Source: Bradyrhizobium sp. AZCC 1610 (GTDB taxonomy: Bacteria; Pseudomonadota; Alphaproteobacteria; Rhizobiales; Xanthobacteraceae). Taken from it: a DNA stretch of 64,000 bases. Of this stretch, positions 8,966 to 17,321 are shown in pieces (positions within the stretch are counted from its first letter, which is position 1; each line of letters starts with the position of its first letter). Position numbers and translations under genes: made by a program. Location of the stretch: positions 3,815,001 through 3,879,000 of the forward strand of contig NZ_JAZHRR010000001.1 in assembly GCF_036924515.1 (NCBI RefSeq). The letters are read 5' to 3'. A model generated the notes under the pieces. It saw only the letters and a list, made by a program, of their open reading frames with translations. It had not been told where the DNA came from and searched no databases.

Positions 8966-9946
8966 TCAACTGAACTGGCACGCCTGGCGCGCGGCCGTCG
9001 CGATATGACCAACCGATGGCATGAACTTCTGCTCAAGCCGCGCCATCGGAACGACCGTGTCGTAGCCGGTAACGCGGGCCACAGGCGCGAGCAGAGAAGC
9101 CAGGCCGCGCTCGGCGATCAGCGCGGCGATCTCCGCTCCGAATCCGCCAGTGCGTGTCGCCTCGTGCACGATGACACAACGTCCGGTTTTTGCGACCGAG
9201 CTGAGCACCGTGACTTCATCGTAAGGCTTGAGCGTGGCGAGATCGACGACCTCGGCGGCGATGCCCTCAACAGCGAGCGCGTCGGCGGCCGCCATGGTTT
9301 CCTTCAGCATCGCACCCCAGCTAATCAGCGTGACGTCGCGGCCTTCCCGCAGGACAAAGGCAACATCGAGCGGCAAAGCCTCACCGTTGTCTTCCACCTC
9401 GCCTTTCGCTGCGCGGTAGATCCGGGTCGGCTCCAGAAACACCACCGGATCGGGATCGCGGATCGCGGCGAGAAGCAGTCCATATGCGCGTTCCGGCGAC
9501 GACGGGATGACAACGCGCAAGCCGGGGATATGGGCGAGCATCGCCTCGGTGCTTTCGGAATGATGCTCGGGCGCGCGAATGCCGGCGCCGTGCGGCGTGC
9601 GCAGAACCATTGGACAGGTGAGTCGTCCCTGAGTGCGATTGCGGATTCGGGAGGCGTGGTTCACCAGTTGATCGATGCAGGGATACAGAAATCCCATAAA
9701 CTGGATCTCGCCGACGGGCTTCAGCCCCTGCGTCGCCATTCCGACGCAGAGCCCGCTGATCAGAAGTTCGGCAAGCGGCGTATCAAGGACACGTTCTGCT
9801 CCGAACCGCTTCTGCAACCCGGCGGTCGCGCGGAAAACGCCGCCATTGAGGCCGACATCTTCGCCAAGCAAGAGCACGCCCGGATCGTCCTCCATCGCGC
9901 GGGCGAGTGCCAGATTGATGGCTTCGACCAATGTTACCTCAGCCAT
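8966..9946 (-). CDS. 2-oxoacid dehydrogenase E1 beta subunit
   Basis: This is a transketolase-type pyrimidine-binding subunit of 326 residues. It shows the family's N-terminal pattern (VTLVEAINLALARAMEDDP, LLLGEDVGLNGGVF), 'TPLAELLISGLCVGMA', and the central 'RTPHGAGIRAPEHHSES'. With E1 alpha it forms the thiamine-diphosphate enzyme that decarboxylates a 2-oxoacid and loads the lipoyl arm of E2. The ATG at 9946 follows GAGAGGAAG and overlaps the end of the E1 alpha gene by 8 bp, so the subunits are translationally coupled. The two-subunit E1 fits both pyruvate and branched-chain dehydrogenases. Confidence 0.93.
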   Translation of the reverse strand: MAEVTLVEAINLALARAMEDDPGVLLLGEDVGLNGGVFRATAGLQKRFGAERVLDTPLAELLISGLCVGMATQGLKPVGEIQFMGFLYPCIDQLVNHASRIRNRTQGRLTCPMVLRTPHGAGIRAPEHHSESTEAMLAHIPGLRVVIPSSPERAYGLLLAAIRDPDPVVFLEPTRIYRAAKGEVEDNGEALPLDVAFVLREGRDVTLISWGAMLKETMAAADALAVEGIAAEVVDLATLKPYDEVTVLSSVAKTGRCVIVHEATRTGGFGAEIAALIAERGLASLLAPVARVTGYDTVVPMARLEQKFMPSVGHIATAARQACQFS

Positions 9947-11024
9947 CTTCCTCTCTCGCGAGTTCGTTGCGCTGCGCGACATAGACCTCGGGTAAATCTG
10001 CATAGAGATGATCGAACATGGTTTCAGGCCCGCGTGGCTCCGTTGCCAGGTAGCGCTCGACCGCCGCCTCGACGCGCTCGTGGCACTCCGCGGCAAGCTG
10101 TTCTTCGTCCGCCTTGCTCCACATTTTCTGGCCGGCAAGAAAGGCTCTCAATCGCGCAATCGGCTCTTCTTTCCAGCGTGCCTGGACGTCTTCCTCCGGA
10201 CGATAGCGTGATGCGTCGTCTGAGGTTGTGTGATCGCCGAGCCGGTAGGTGACCGCCTCGATGAAGCGCGGCCCTTGGCCATCGCGGGCCGCGACAATGG
10301 CTTCTTCAGCCGCGGCACGCACCGCCACCACGTCGCTCCCGTCCACCTGCTCGCCGATGAACCCGGCGGCGATGGCCTTCTGCGCCAGGGTTTCGCAACC
10401 GGTCTGCAGCCGTAAGGGCACCGATATGGCCCATTGATTGTTGGTGGCGACGAACACGACCGGCAATTTGTGCACACCGGCAAAATTCATCGCTTCATAG
10501 ACGTCGCCCTTCGAGGTAGCGCCGTCGCCGAACAGGCATACGGCGACACGCGGCTCCTTGCGCAGCTTGAAGGCATAGCCAACGCCAGCGGCATGCGGCG
10601 CCTGCGATCCCACGGGAACACAAAACGGGAAATCCTGGACCGGTCCGGAGAAGTGATTGCCCCGCTCGTCGCCGCCCCAAAACAGCAGAATTTCTTCCAG
10701 CTTGACGCCACGCCAGATCAGCGCGCCATTGTCCCGGTAGGAGGGCAGCAGGACGTCTTCGCTCCGCATCGCACTGGCGATGCCAACTGACACCGCCTCC
10801 TGGCCGAGCGAAACCGCATAGGTCCCAAGCCGTCCGGTGCGTTGCAGTGCAACAGCCTTTCGATCGAAGCTGCGAAGCAGCACCATCGCTCGATAGAGCG
10901 AGACGAGCAGTTTTGCATCGGAGGCGAACGCGGGGAGCGGCCTGTTTATCGAGCCGTCTGGCGCGAGGTAATTGCGGTGGCGCACCTCAAAACGCGCGAT
11001 CACCGGGAGCCCACCGTCCGCCAT
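9939..11024 (-). CDS. 2-oxoacid dehydrogenase E1 alpha subunit
   Basis: The 361-residue subunit carries the thiamine-diphosphate motif GDGATSKGD followed by 'YEAMNFAGVHKLPVVF' and NNQWAIS, and the phosphoryl-loop-like 'YRLGDHTTSDDASRY'. The N-terminal extension and the 'TGRLGTYAVSLGQEA' region resemble the branched-chain 2-oxoacid type more than the pyruvate type, but the substrate is not certain. It is the first gene of the E1alpha-E1beta-E2 operon. Two starts are possible: ATG at 11024, used here, or GTG at 11039, which has a better spaced GGAG. Confidence 0.92.
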   Translation of the reverse strand: MADGGLPVIARFEVRHRNYLAPDGSINRPLPAFASDAKLLVSLYRAMVLLRSFDRKAVALQRTGRLGTYAVSLGQEAVSVGIASAMRSEDVLLPSYRDNGALIWRGVKLEEILLFWGGDERGNHFSGPVQDFPFCVPVGSQAPHAAGVGYAFKLRKEPRVAVCLFGDGATSKGDVYEAMNFAGVHKLPVVFVATNNQWAISVPLRLQTGCETLAQKAIAAGFIGEQVDGSDVVAVRAAAEEAIVAARDGQGPRFIEAVTYRLGDHTTSDDASRYRPEEDVQARWKEEPIARLRAFLAGQKMWSKADEEQLAAECHERVEAAVERYLATEPRGPETMFDHLYADLPEVYVAQRNELAREEDG

Positions 11025-11213
11025 TTTTTTGCTGGCCACATCCTCGCTCCTGGAGCGATTCTGCTTCCCACAGTTTCTAATTGGTGCTGGGCCGGAACAA
11101 TACAAGATGGGTGCGCCCAATCGCGCACAGCCGTTGCTGCACCGCAGGCTAGCGGAGATCAGCCTTCACCGCGGGCGCAGTCTCCGGGGTTCGTACCGGC
11201 GGACGATTGCCCC

Positions 11214-12080
11214 TCACTTACACGGCTTGGAATCCCTGACGTCGAACCGGCCCATCGCGCCCGCGATCACGAAGTCGTTGTAATCGAGCACCAGCGCGCG
11301 GGAAACGCCGTTCTCGAACAGCTCGAACGACATCGCGTAAACCGGCGTCTGCTCGCCGTCCTTCGCCTTGGCGTCGCGGTCGTAATAGCTCACGGTCACG
11401 GGCCAGCGGGTCAGCGCCTTCATCTGGTCGTTGGCGGTCGAGGGATCGGGGGAAGCGATGCTGCGGGTGCCCGGGATCGGCTGCCCGATCACCGACAACG
11501 TATTGTAGACCTTCTCGCCATTATCTGAGCCGTCATAGACCATCAGCTCGAGCACCGATTTGCCATCGCGCGCGGCGGCGATGATGTGCTGGATCTGCTC
11601 GGTCGGGAACACGACCTTGCCGTCGAGCTCAAACGTCTTCGCAACCGGCTGTTTCAGCTTGACCGTGATGCGGTCGCCCACACGCTCCGCGATGCCATCG
11701 ATCGGGGTGGAATCAGCATCGTTCATCCGCGTATCGATCTTGAAACGGTAGCTCTTGCCCGCGGCGTCTTCCCAGGAATGCGAGCGCAGATCGCTCAGCG
11801 TCAGCTTGCCCTCGCCGCTATCGAGTTCCGACACCTGGCGGAATTCGGACGTGTAGCCCTCGCAGGCGCTACCCGAGAAATTGTAGAGGATGCGCCCGCG
11901 TGCCCCTGATATCGCGTTGGTCCCGCGCGACTTGACCAGCTTCAGTTCATACAGCGCCTGATGGGCAAGAAACGGCCCGCCGGCGCCCGCCAGCGCTGGC
12001 CCGCTTGCGAAGCCGGATATCAGGGTCGCGGCGGCCGAGAACACCAAAGCACGGACCGGAATCGGGAACGAGCTAGCCAT
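11214..12080 (-). CDS. eipB: EipB family periplasmic protein (DUF1849)
   Basis: The 288-residue protein has a signal peptide (about 1-31, ending ALAGA) and no other membrane segment. It fits the DUF1849/EipB family, a periplasmic beta-spiral protein needed for cell-envelope integrity in Brucella. The two conserved cysteines of the family are visible, one in 'GSACEGYTSEF' and one three residues from the end (KPCK); in Brucella EipB they form a disulfide. The gene diverges from a ridA gene and appears monocistronic. Confidence 0.88.
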   Translation of the reverse strand: MASSFPIPVRALVFSAAATLISGFASGPALAGAGGPFLAHQALYELKLVKSRGTNAISGARGRILYNFSGSACEGYTSEFRQVSELDSGEGKLTLSDLRSHSWEDAAGKSYRFKIDTRMNDADSTPIDGIAERVGDRITVKLKQPVAKTFELDGKVVFPTEQIQHIIAAARDGKSVLELMVYDGSDNGEKVYNTLSVIGQPIPGTRSIASPDPSTANDQMKALTRWPVTVSYYDRDAKAKDGEQTPVYAMSFELFENGVSRALVLDYNDFVIAGAMGRFDVRDSKPCK

Positions 12081-12328
12081 GTCCAGTTTTTCCTTGATGG
12101 AGATTCGCTTACATTAGTGATGGCTCCATTGCGCCGCAACTAGGGCGGCGTCACGAAAACGCAAGAATTGGATACCGAAGCGCCCTGTTTTCCGGGATTT
12201 TTCGGCAGGATTCGCTCGATCACCACACGGCAACGCGGATCCGCGGTCCCTTGCAAGTAAAAGCGCGATGCGCGAAACAGTGCGGCCTGATCGCGGGTCA
12301 GGACAGTCAATCACTTGAGGACGAAAAC

Positions 12329-12796
12329 ATGGCGGGTACGGTCGAACAGAAGCTGGCGGCGCAAGGCATCGTCCTGATCGAGCCCCGCACCCCGATGGCG
12401 AATTACGTCGGCTTCGTGCGTACCGGCAACCTGCTGTTTGTCTCCGGCCAGGTGTGCGCCAATGCGGAAGGCAAGCTGATCGCCAAGGGCAAATTGGGCG
12501 CCGGCGTCACCGTCGAACAGGGCTACGCCGCGGCGCAGGGTTGCGGCGTCAACCTGCTGGCCCAGGTCAAGGCAGCCCTCGGCGACCTCGACAAGGTGGT
12601 CCGCGTGGTCAGGCTCGGCGGCTTCATCAACTCCGCGCCCGACTTCCTCGACGGACCCAAGGTGCTCAACGGCGCCTCCGACCTGATGGTCACCGCCTTC
12701 GGCGACAAGGGCCGGCACGCCCGCACCACCGTCGGCGTCGCCTCCCTGCCCTCGGATGCCGCCGTCGAGGTGGATGCCGTCTTCGAGGTGTCCTGA
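12329..12796 (+). CDS. RidA family protein (second copy)
   Basis: This 155-residue RidA/YjgF homolog belongs to the longer subgroup that begins 'EQKLAAQGIVL' and contains 'LLFVSGQVCANAEGKL', 'GYAAAQGCGVNLLAQVKAAL' and 'RTTVGVASLPSDAAVEVD', with the Arg that binds carboxylates in RidA present in the last motif. Enamine/imine hydrolysis is the family activity. The ATG at 12329 has TTGAGGA upstream. The phosphodiesterase gene starts 14 bp downstream, so the two are probably co-transcribed. Confidence 0.88.
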   Translation: MAGTVEQKLAAQGIVLIEPRTPMANYVGFVRTGNLLFVSGQVCANAEGKLIAKGKLGAGVTVEQGYAAAQGCGVNLLAQVKAALGDLDKVVRVVRLGGFINSAPDFLDGPKVLNGASDLMVTAFGDKGRHARTTVGVASLPSDAAVEVDAVFEVS

Positions 12797-12810
12797 GGGG
12801 AGCACACCTC

Positions 12811-13563
12811 ATGCGCGCGCCGGACTGGCTGACGGCACGGCCGGTCGCCCACCGCGGCCTGCATGATATTTCGCGCGGCATCGTCGAGAACATGCCGGCC
12901 GCCGCGCAAGCCGCCGTCGATGGCAACTTCGCCATCGAATGCGACATCCAGCTTTCCTCGGATGGCGAGGCGATGGTGCATCATGACAACGCGCTCGGCC
13001 GCCTCACCGAGGGTTCCGGCGCGTTGCTCGGCAAGACCGCGGCCGAACTCAAGGCCGTCACATTCAAGAATACGCCGGAGCGCATGATGACGCTCGGCGA
13101 TCTCTGTTCGCTCGTCGCCGGCCGCGTGCCGTTGGTGATCGAGGTCAAAAGCCATTTCGATGGCGACCGCCGGCTGGTGAAGCGGATGGCGGAGGTGCTC
13201 GCCTGTTATCACGGCCCCGCGGTCGGCATGTCCTTTGATCCGGACCAGGTGGTGGCGCTGGGCGAACTGATCCCCGGACGCGCGCGCGGCATCGTGGCGG
13301 AGCGCGAATATACCGCCGAAGAGTGGCCGGAAGCCTCACCGGCGCAACGCCACAGCATGACGCAGCTGCGCCACGCCTTCCGCACCCGGCCGCATTTCGT
13401 CGCCTATTGGGTCGATGAATTGCCGGCACCCGCCCCCTGGATCGCCCGCAACATTTTTGGGCTACCGCTGCTGACCTGGACCGTGCGCACGCCCGAGCAG
13501 CGCGCTCGCGCCGCGCGCAACGCCGATCAGATGATCTTCGAGGGGTTCCTGCCGGGAACCTGA
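12811..13563 (+). CDS. Glycerophosphodiester phosphodiesterase family protein
   Basis: The 250-residue cytoplasmic protein has the GDPD TIM-barrel signatures: AHRGLHD with the catalytic His-Arg near the N-terminus, the metal-binding 'IECDIQLSSDGEAMVHHD', 'VPLVIEVKSHF' and, at the C-terminus, 'WTVRTPEQRARAARNADQM'. It should hydrolyse glycerophosphodiesters to an alcohol and glycerol 3-phosphate, using calcium or magnesium. It lacks a signal peptide, so it would act on intracellular products. GAGGGGAG lies before the ATG, 14 bp after the RidA gene. Confidence 0.92.
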   Translation: MRAPDWLTARPVAHRGLHDISRGIVENMPAAAQAAVDGNFAIECDIQLSSDGEAMVHHDNALGRLTEGSGALLGKTAAELKAVTFKNTPERMMTLGDLCSLVAGRVPLVIEVKSHFDGDRRLVKRMAEVLACYHGPAVGMSFDPDQVVALGELIPGRARGIVAEREYTAEEWPEASPAQRHSMTQLRHAFRTRPHFVAYWVDELPAPAPWIARNIFGLPLLTWTVRTPEQRARAARNADQMIFEGFLPGT

Positions 13564-13669
13564 TGCGGTCAGCGCCACCTTGAACTCGCCCGCCCGATGC
13601 ACGATCTTTGAAGCGTTGGCCACCATGCGCGATGGCTGATCGCACGATGGGACCGGTCTGAATTTCTAG

Positions 13670-14908
13670 ATGACGTCATCCGAAATCACGCTCGAAGCCG
13701 TCCCCTCCGTTACCGACATATCGGCTGCGGATTGGGACGCCTGCGCCAGTCCGAAGCCTGATCCGAACAGTCTCGCAAACCTCGACACGCTGGCTGCCAG
13801 CGGATCTCAAAGCGATCCTTGCAAGCCCGCCTATAACCCCTTCGTTTCCCACGCATTTTTCGCAGCCGCCGAAGCCTCCGGCTCGGCCTGCGCCCGCACC
13901 GGCTGGGGGCCACGGCATCTGCTGGCGCGGCTCGACGGCGAGATCGCCGGCATCGTGCCCTGCTATCTGAAATCACATTCGCAAGGCGAATACGTCTTCG
14001 ACCGCGGCTGGGCGGATGCTTATGAGCGTGCCGGCGGACGCTACTATCCAAAACTGCAGGCCTCGGTGCCCTTTACGCCAGCCACCGGCCCGCGGCTGTT
14101 GATCCGCGACGGCGTCGACCGCAAGCGTATCCGAACCGCGTTGGCGAGCGGGCTGATGGCGCTGTGCAACGCGACCAACGCTTCCTCCGTGCATGTAACC
14201 TTCGCCCCGGAGGCCGAAGCGAAGTTTTTGGGGGCGCACGGCTTCCTGCTGCGGAACGACCAGCAGTTTCACTGGCGCAATGAAGGCTACGGGACTTTTG
14301 ACGATTTCCTGGCCTCGCTGAACTCGCGTCACCGCAAGGCGATCAAGCGCGAACGGCGCGAGGCCACCACCGCCGGGATCACGATCCACCATCTGACCGG
14401 CAGTGACCTCACCGAGGACGCCTGGGACGCATTCTTCGCGTTCTATATGGAGACCGGCTCACGCAAATGGGGCCGGCCTTATCTGACCCGAAAGTTCTTC
14501 TCGCTGATCGGCGAGAGCATGAGCCGCGACGTGCTGCTGGTGATGGCCAAACGCAACGGCCGCTGGATCGCCGGCGCCATCAATTTCATCGGCTCGGACA
14601 CGCTGTTCGGCCGCAACTGGGGCGCGGTCGAGCATCACCCGTTCCTGCATTTCGAGGTCTGCTACTATCAGGCGATCGATTTCGCGATTCAGCGCGGCTT
14701 GAAGGTCGTGGAGGCCGGCGCGCAGGGCGAGCACAAACTCGCCCGCGGCTACCTGCCGCAAACCACCTATTCCGCGCACTTCATCGCCGATCCCGACCTG
14801 CGCAGGGCGATTGCCGACTATCTGAAGCGCGAGCGCGCCTACGTGGCGGAGGCTGGACGCGAGCTGACCGAGGCCGGCCCGTTCCGCAAGGCGGCCGACG
14901 AGGCTTGA
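13670..14908 (+). CDS. GNAT/FemAB-like protein (DUF482, COG3146)
   Basis: The 412-residue soluble protein begins by binding a conserved core around 'YNPFVSHAFFAAAEASGSA' and 'GIVPCYLKSHSQGEYVFD'. It includes 'LNSRHRKAIKRERREA' and 'GAQGEHKLARGYLP', the hallmarks of the DUF482 family, whose fold is a double GNAT/FemAB-type acyltransferase. Biochemical function is unknown; an acyl-tRNA or acyl-CoA-dependent transferase in envelope synthesis has been proposed for the family. It lies 106 bp after the phosphodiesterase and 51 bp before the HIT gene, so this may be a loose operon. No clear ribosome site is seen. Confidence 0.85.
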   Translation: MTSSEITLEAVPSVTDISAADWDACASPKPDPNSLANLDTLAASGSQSDPCKPAYNPFVSHAFFAAAEASGSACARTGWGPRHLLARLDGEIAGIVPCYLKSHSQGEYVFDRGWADAYERAGGRYYPKLQASVPFTPATGPRLLIRDGVDRKRIRTALASGLMALCNATNASSVHVTFAPEAEAKFLGAHGFLLRNDQQFHWRNEGYGTFDDFLASLNSRHRKAIKRERREATTAGITIHHLTGSDLTEDAWDAFFAFYMETGSRKWGRPYLTRKFFSLIGESMSRDVLLVMAKRNGRWIAGAINFIGSDTLFGRNWGAVEHHPFLHFEVCYYQAIDFAIQRGLKVVEAGAQGEHKLARGYLPQTTYSAHFIADPDLRRAIADYLKRERAYVAEAGRELTEAGPFRKAADEA

Positions 14909-14959
14909 CCTGTTCGATGAGCGACGTGAAATTGCGACCAAACCTCGAGGGAATAAGCC

Positions 14960-15382
14960 ATGCCCGCCTATGACACCAACAACCCCTTCGCAAAAATCCT
15001 GCGCGGCGAGTTTCCCTGCCACAAGGTCTATGAGGACGACCAGGTGCTGGCTTTCCTCGACATCATGCCGCGCTCGCCGGGCCATACGCTGGTGATCCCG
15101 AAGTCCCCAGCGCGCAACATCCTCGATATCACCCCCGACGATTACGCCCACGTCGCGCGCGCCGCCCACAAGATCGCCGCCGCCGCCATGAAGGCCTTCA
15201 AGGCCGACGGCATCACCGTGCAGCAATTCAACGAGCCCGCCGGCGGGCAGGTCGTGTTCCACCTGCACATGCACGTGATGCCGCGCCACGACGGCGTTGC
15301 GCTACTTCCGCCCGCCAGCCGCAAGGAAGATGTGAAAGTGCTGGAAGACAACGCGACCAAGCTGATGGCGGCGCTGGGGTAG
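14960..15382 (+). CDS. HIT family protein (histidine triad nucleotide hydrolase)
   Basis: The 140-residue protein has the histidine-triad motif H-x-H-x-H in 'FHLHMHVMPRH', preceded by 'GHTLVIPKSPARNILD' and 'FNEPAGGQVV'. HIT proteins are homodimers that hydrolyse adenosine or guanosine phosphoramidates and related mixed anhydrides. GAGGGAATA lies before the ATG. It is followed by REP-like repeat copy 2, which probably forms the 3' end of the mRNA. Confidence 0.93.
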   Translation: MPAYDTNNPFAKILRGEFPCHKVYEDDQVLAFLDIMPRSPGHTLVIPKSPARNILDITPDDYAHVARAAHKIAAAAMKAFKADGITVQQFNEPAGGQVVFHLHMHVMPRHDGVALLPPASRKEDVKVLEDNATKLMAALG

Positions 15383-15398
15383 ACGGGTAGTTTCGCCC

Positions 15399-15483
15399 CG
15401 TCATTGCGAGCGCAGCGAAGCAATCCATCGCGCCGCAAGCCGAGAAATGGATTGCTTCGTCGCTTTCGCTCCTCGCAATGACG
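15399..15483. repeat. REP-like palindromic intergenic repeat, copy 2
   Basis: The left arm at 15399-15428 is identical to the left arm of copy 1. The right arm (15447-15483) is a longer variant reading atggattgcttcgtcgcttt then cgctcctcgcaatgacg. It lies between the converging HIT and TrmO-like genes. Confidence 0.88.
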
Positions 15484-15493
15484 CGGAGAAAAC

Positions 15494-15985
15494 TCACTCC
15501 GTCTCGAAATCGCCGGCCTGCGGCGGCGCCAGCGGGGTGAACTCGCAGCGGTCGGGCTTGACGTCGAGCAGCGGCGTTTCGTCGAGGCAGTCGAGGCCGC
15601 GCACGAGGATATGGTTGCCTTCAATCGCGACGAACTTCACGATCGAGGTGGCGATCGGATTCGGCCGCACCGGCGAGCGCAGCGAGAACGTGCCGCGGGT
15701 TTTCTGGTTGTTCTTCGGGCTTTGCAGCACTAGATCGCGGCGCGACTGGTGCAGCCAATAGATCACTTCGAGATTCTCATAGAAATCGACGCCCTTGATC
15801 GCGGGCACCCACGGCTCGAAAATCTCGAGCCGGCAGACCGGGCCGTCGTGGCGGCCTTGCCGCGGAGTTTCCAATCGCGATTTCCAGGGCGTGCGGATAC
15901 GGCCGATAAACACCAGCCCGGCGTCGCGGGCCGGCGGCATGTCGACAGTGAGTTCACCCTCGCGGATTTCGCTTTCCCGAGCCAT
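15494..15985 (-). CDS. TrmO/TsaA-family tRNA methyltransferase-like protein
   Basis: The 163-residue protein consists of one TsaA-like domain. It has '[13 protein letters not shown]' at the start of the fold, the diagnostic '[16 protein letters not shown]' and '[16 protein letters not shown]'. TrmO uses S-adenosylmethionine to methylate N6-threonylcarbamoyladenosine at position 37 of certain tRNAs. The canonical LDGTP is LDETP here. E. coli TrmO has an extra C-terminal domain that is absent, so the exact substrate is open. It appears to be a single-gene unit. Confidence 0.85.
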   Translation of the reverse strand: MARESEIREGELTVDMPPARDAGLVFIGRIRTPWKSRLETPRQGRHDGPVCRLEIFEPWVPAIKGVDFYENLEVIYWLHQSRRDLVLQSPKNNQKTRGTFSLRSPVRPNPIATSIVKFVAIEGNHILVRGLDCLDETPLLDVKPDRCEFTPLAPPQAGDFETE

Positions 15986-16044
15986 ATTCTAATCCAGTGA
16001 GATTCCTGTGCGCCGGACAGTAGCGGATTATCCGTCGCCTGCAA

Positions 16045-16389
16045 TCAACCGAGCCACCATTTCCCCGCCAGCAGCACGATCTCGCCGCAGACCACACCGG
16101 CAAAGATCGACCGTCGTGTCAGCATGAACACCGCAAAGCCTGCGGCGACCGCGCCATAGCGCAGCCAGTCCGGCACATCCGCCAGCGCGCCCGGCGGATG
16201 CACCAGGATCTGGGCGATAACGCCGGCGAGGATCGCGGTCGCCACCGCCCTCACCCACACCAGAACTTCGGAGCCCTCGTCGACGCCGGCGCCGAACCAC
16301 AGCCCGGCCATGCGCCAGACCTCGTTGGGCAGGAAGCCTGCAAGGACCAGAACCAACAGCGCGTGCGGGCTGCCGAAAAACTCGCTCAT
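16045..16389 (-). CDS. azlD: AzlD family branched-chain amino acid exporter subunit
   Basis: The 114-residue hydrophobic protein has about four membrane segments and the AzlD-type pattern 'LVLVLAGFLPNEVWRMAGLW' followed by 'VWVRAVATAILAGVIAQIL'. AzlD is the small partner of AzlC in exporters of branched-chain amino acids. Its ATG at 16389 overlaps the azlC stop by 4 bp, so the two are translationally coupled. The same DNA carries a longer open frame to 16749 that only reads through azlC in another phase. Confidence 0.88.
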   Translation of the reverse strand: MSEFFGSPHALLVLVLAGFLPNEVWRMAGLWFGAGVDEGSEVLVWVRAVATAILAGVIAQILVHPPGALADVPDWLRYGAVAAGFAVFMLTRRSIFAGVVCGEIVLLAGKWWLG

Positions 16390-17129
16390 GCGCGCGCCCT
16401 CTCCCGCCACCAGTGCACGCCATAGGCGATGGTGCCGGCGGTGACGCCGCCGATCAGGATATCGACGCCGGTGTGCAGCATCGACACCAGCGGAAACAGC
16501 GCGATCCCGAGCACCAGCGCCAGCACGTCCGATATCTGCCGGCAGTTGCGCGCGGTGGAAAGCAGGAACGCCAGCGGCGTCAGCAACAGGATCGCCGCTG
16601 CAAACAGCGGCGGCAGATTGGCGGCAAGGCCATAGCCGAGCGTGGTGGCGACCATGCAGACGGTGACAAGGCCACAGCCGAGCCCGTGCGTGAACGCAAT
16701 CCGCTGCTCGCGCGGCACTTTTGGCAGCAACCGGTAGCATTCGACCCATAGGGTGACGGCGATGAAATGCGTCGCCAGCACAAGATGACGACGCTTGGTC
16801 TCGCGCGTTTTCATCAGCGGCAGCACCGACACCACCATCGGAAACAGCCGGATCGCACTCACCGTCACCGCAATCGCCGCCTGCACCGCGGTCGCCCCCG
16901 ACCCCAGTGTCGAGATCAGGATAATCTGCGCCGGGCCCGCCCAGACCAGCAACGTGCTGCCGAGCACCCAGCCCAGGCTGAAATGGCTGTCATGGGCGAG
17001 CGCCCCGATGCCGAGATAGGTCGCAAACAGCACCAGCGTCAGCACCGTGGACGCGACCGAGCTCATGCCCCATGCGAACGCGCGCATGGGGCTTTTCCAG
17101 CTGGGAGAAGAGAGTGGAGGTAGCGCCAA
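16386..17129 (-). CDS. azlC: AzlC family branched-chain amino acid exporter subunit
   Basis: The 247-residue membrane protein has about six to seven hydrophobic helices and the AzlC signature 'LLVWAGPAQIILISTLGSGA', followed by 'VSAIRLFPMVVSVLPLM'. With AzlD it exports leucine-like amino acids or analogues. The listed TTG start at 17129 has no ribosome site; ATG at 17087 (MRAFAWGM) is an alternative that keeps the whole transmembrane core, so the first 14 residues are uncertain. Confidence 0.88.
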   Translation of the reverse strand: MALPPLSSPSWKSPMRAFAWGMSSVASTVLTLVLFATYLGIGALAHDSHFSLGWVLGSTLLVWAGPAQIILISTLGSGATAVQAAIAVTVSAIRLFPMVVSVLPLMKTRETKRRHLVLATHFIAVTLWVECYRLLPKVPREQRIAFTHGLGCGLVTVCMVATTLGYGLAANLPPLFAAAILLLTPLAFLLSTARNCRQISDVLALVLGIALFPLVSMLHTGVDILIGGVTAGTIAYGVHWWRERARA

Positions 17130-17226
17130 TTGAGACCGGTGGGATTTGACTCGTCGCGGGCATAGGGCTGGCGAAAGCTGCCTGCGTCAAGCGAGCGGCC
17201 GCTCAGAGCGGCCATGCAGTAGTCCC

Positions 17227-17312
17227 GTAGCCCGGATGGAGCGCAGCGTAATCCGGGAATCTCACAAGTGGACAAGTCGGTCCCGGATTGCGCTGCGCTC
17301 CATCCGGGCTAC
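17227..17312. repeat. Second palindromic intergenic repeat family
   Basis: Arms 17227-17258 (starting gtagcccggatggagcgcag) and 17281-17312 are 32-bp inverted copies with one mismatch around a 22-bp loop. The sequence differs from the 'tcattgcgag' family but has the same design. It lies upstream of azlC and just downstream of the transglycosylase stop. Confidence 0.88.
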
Positions 17313-17321
17313 GATAACTCC

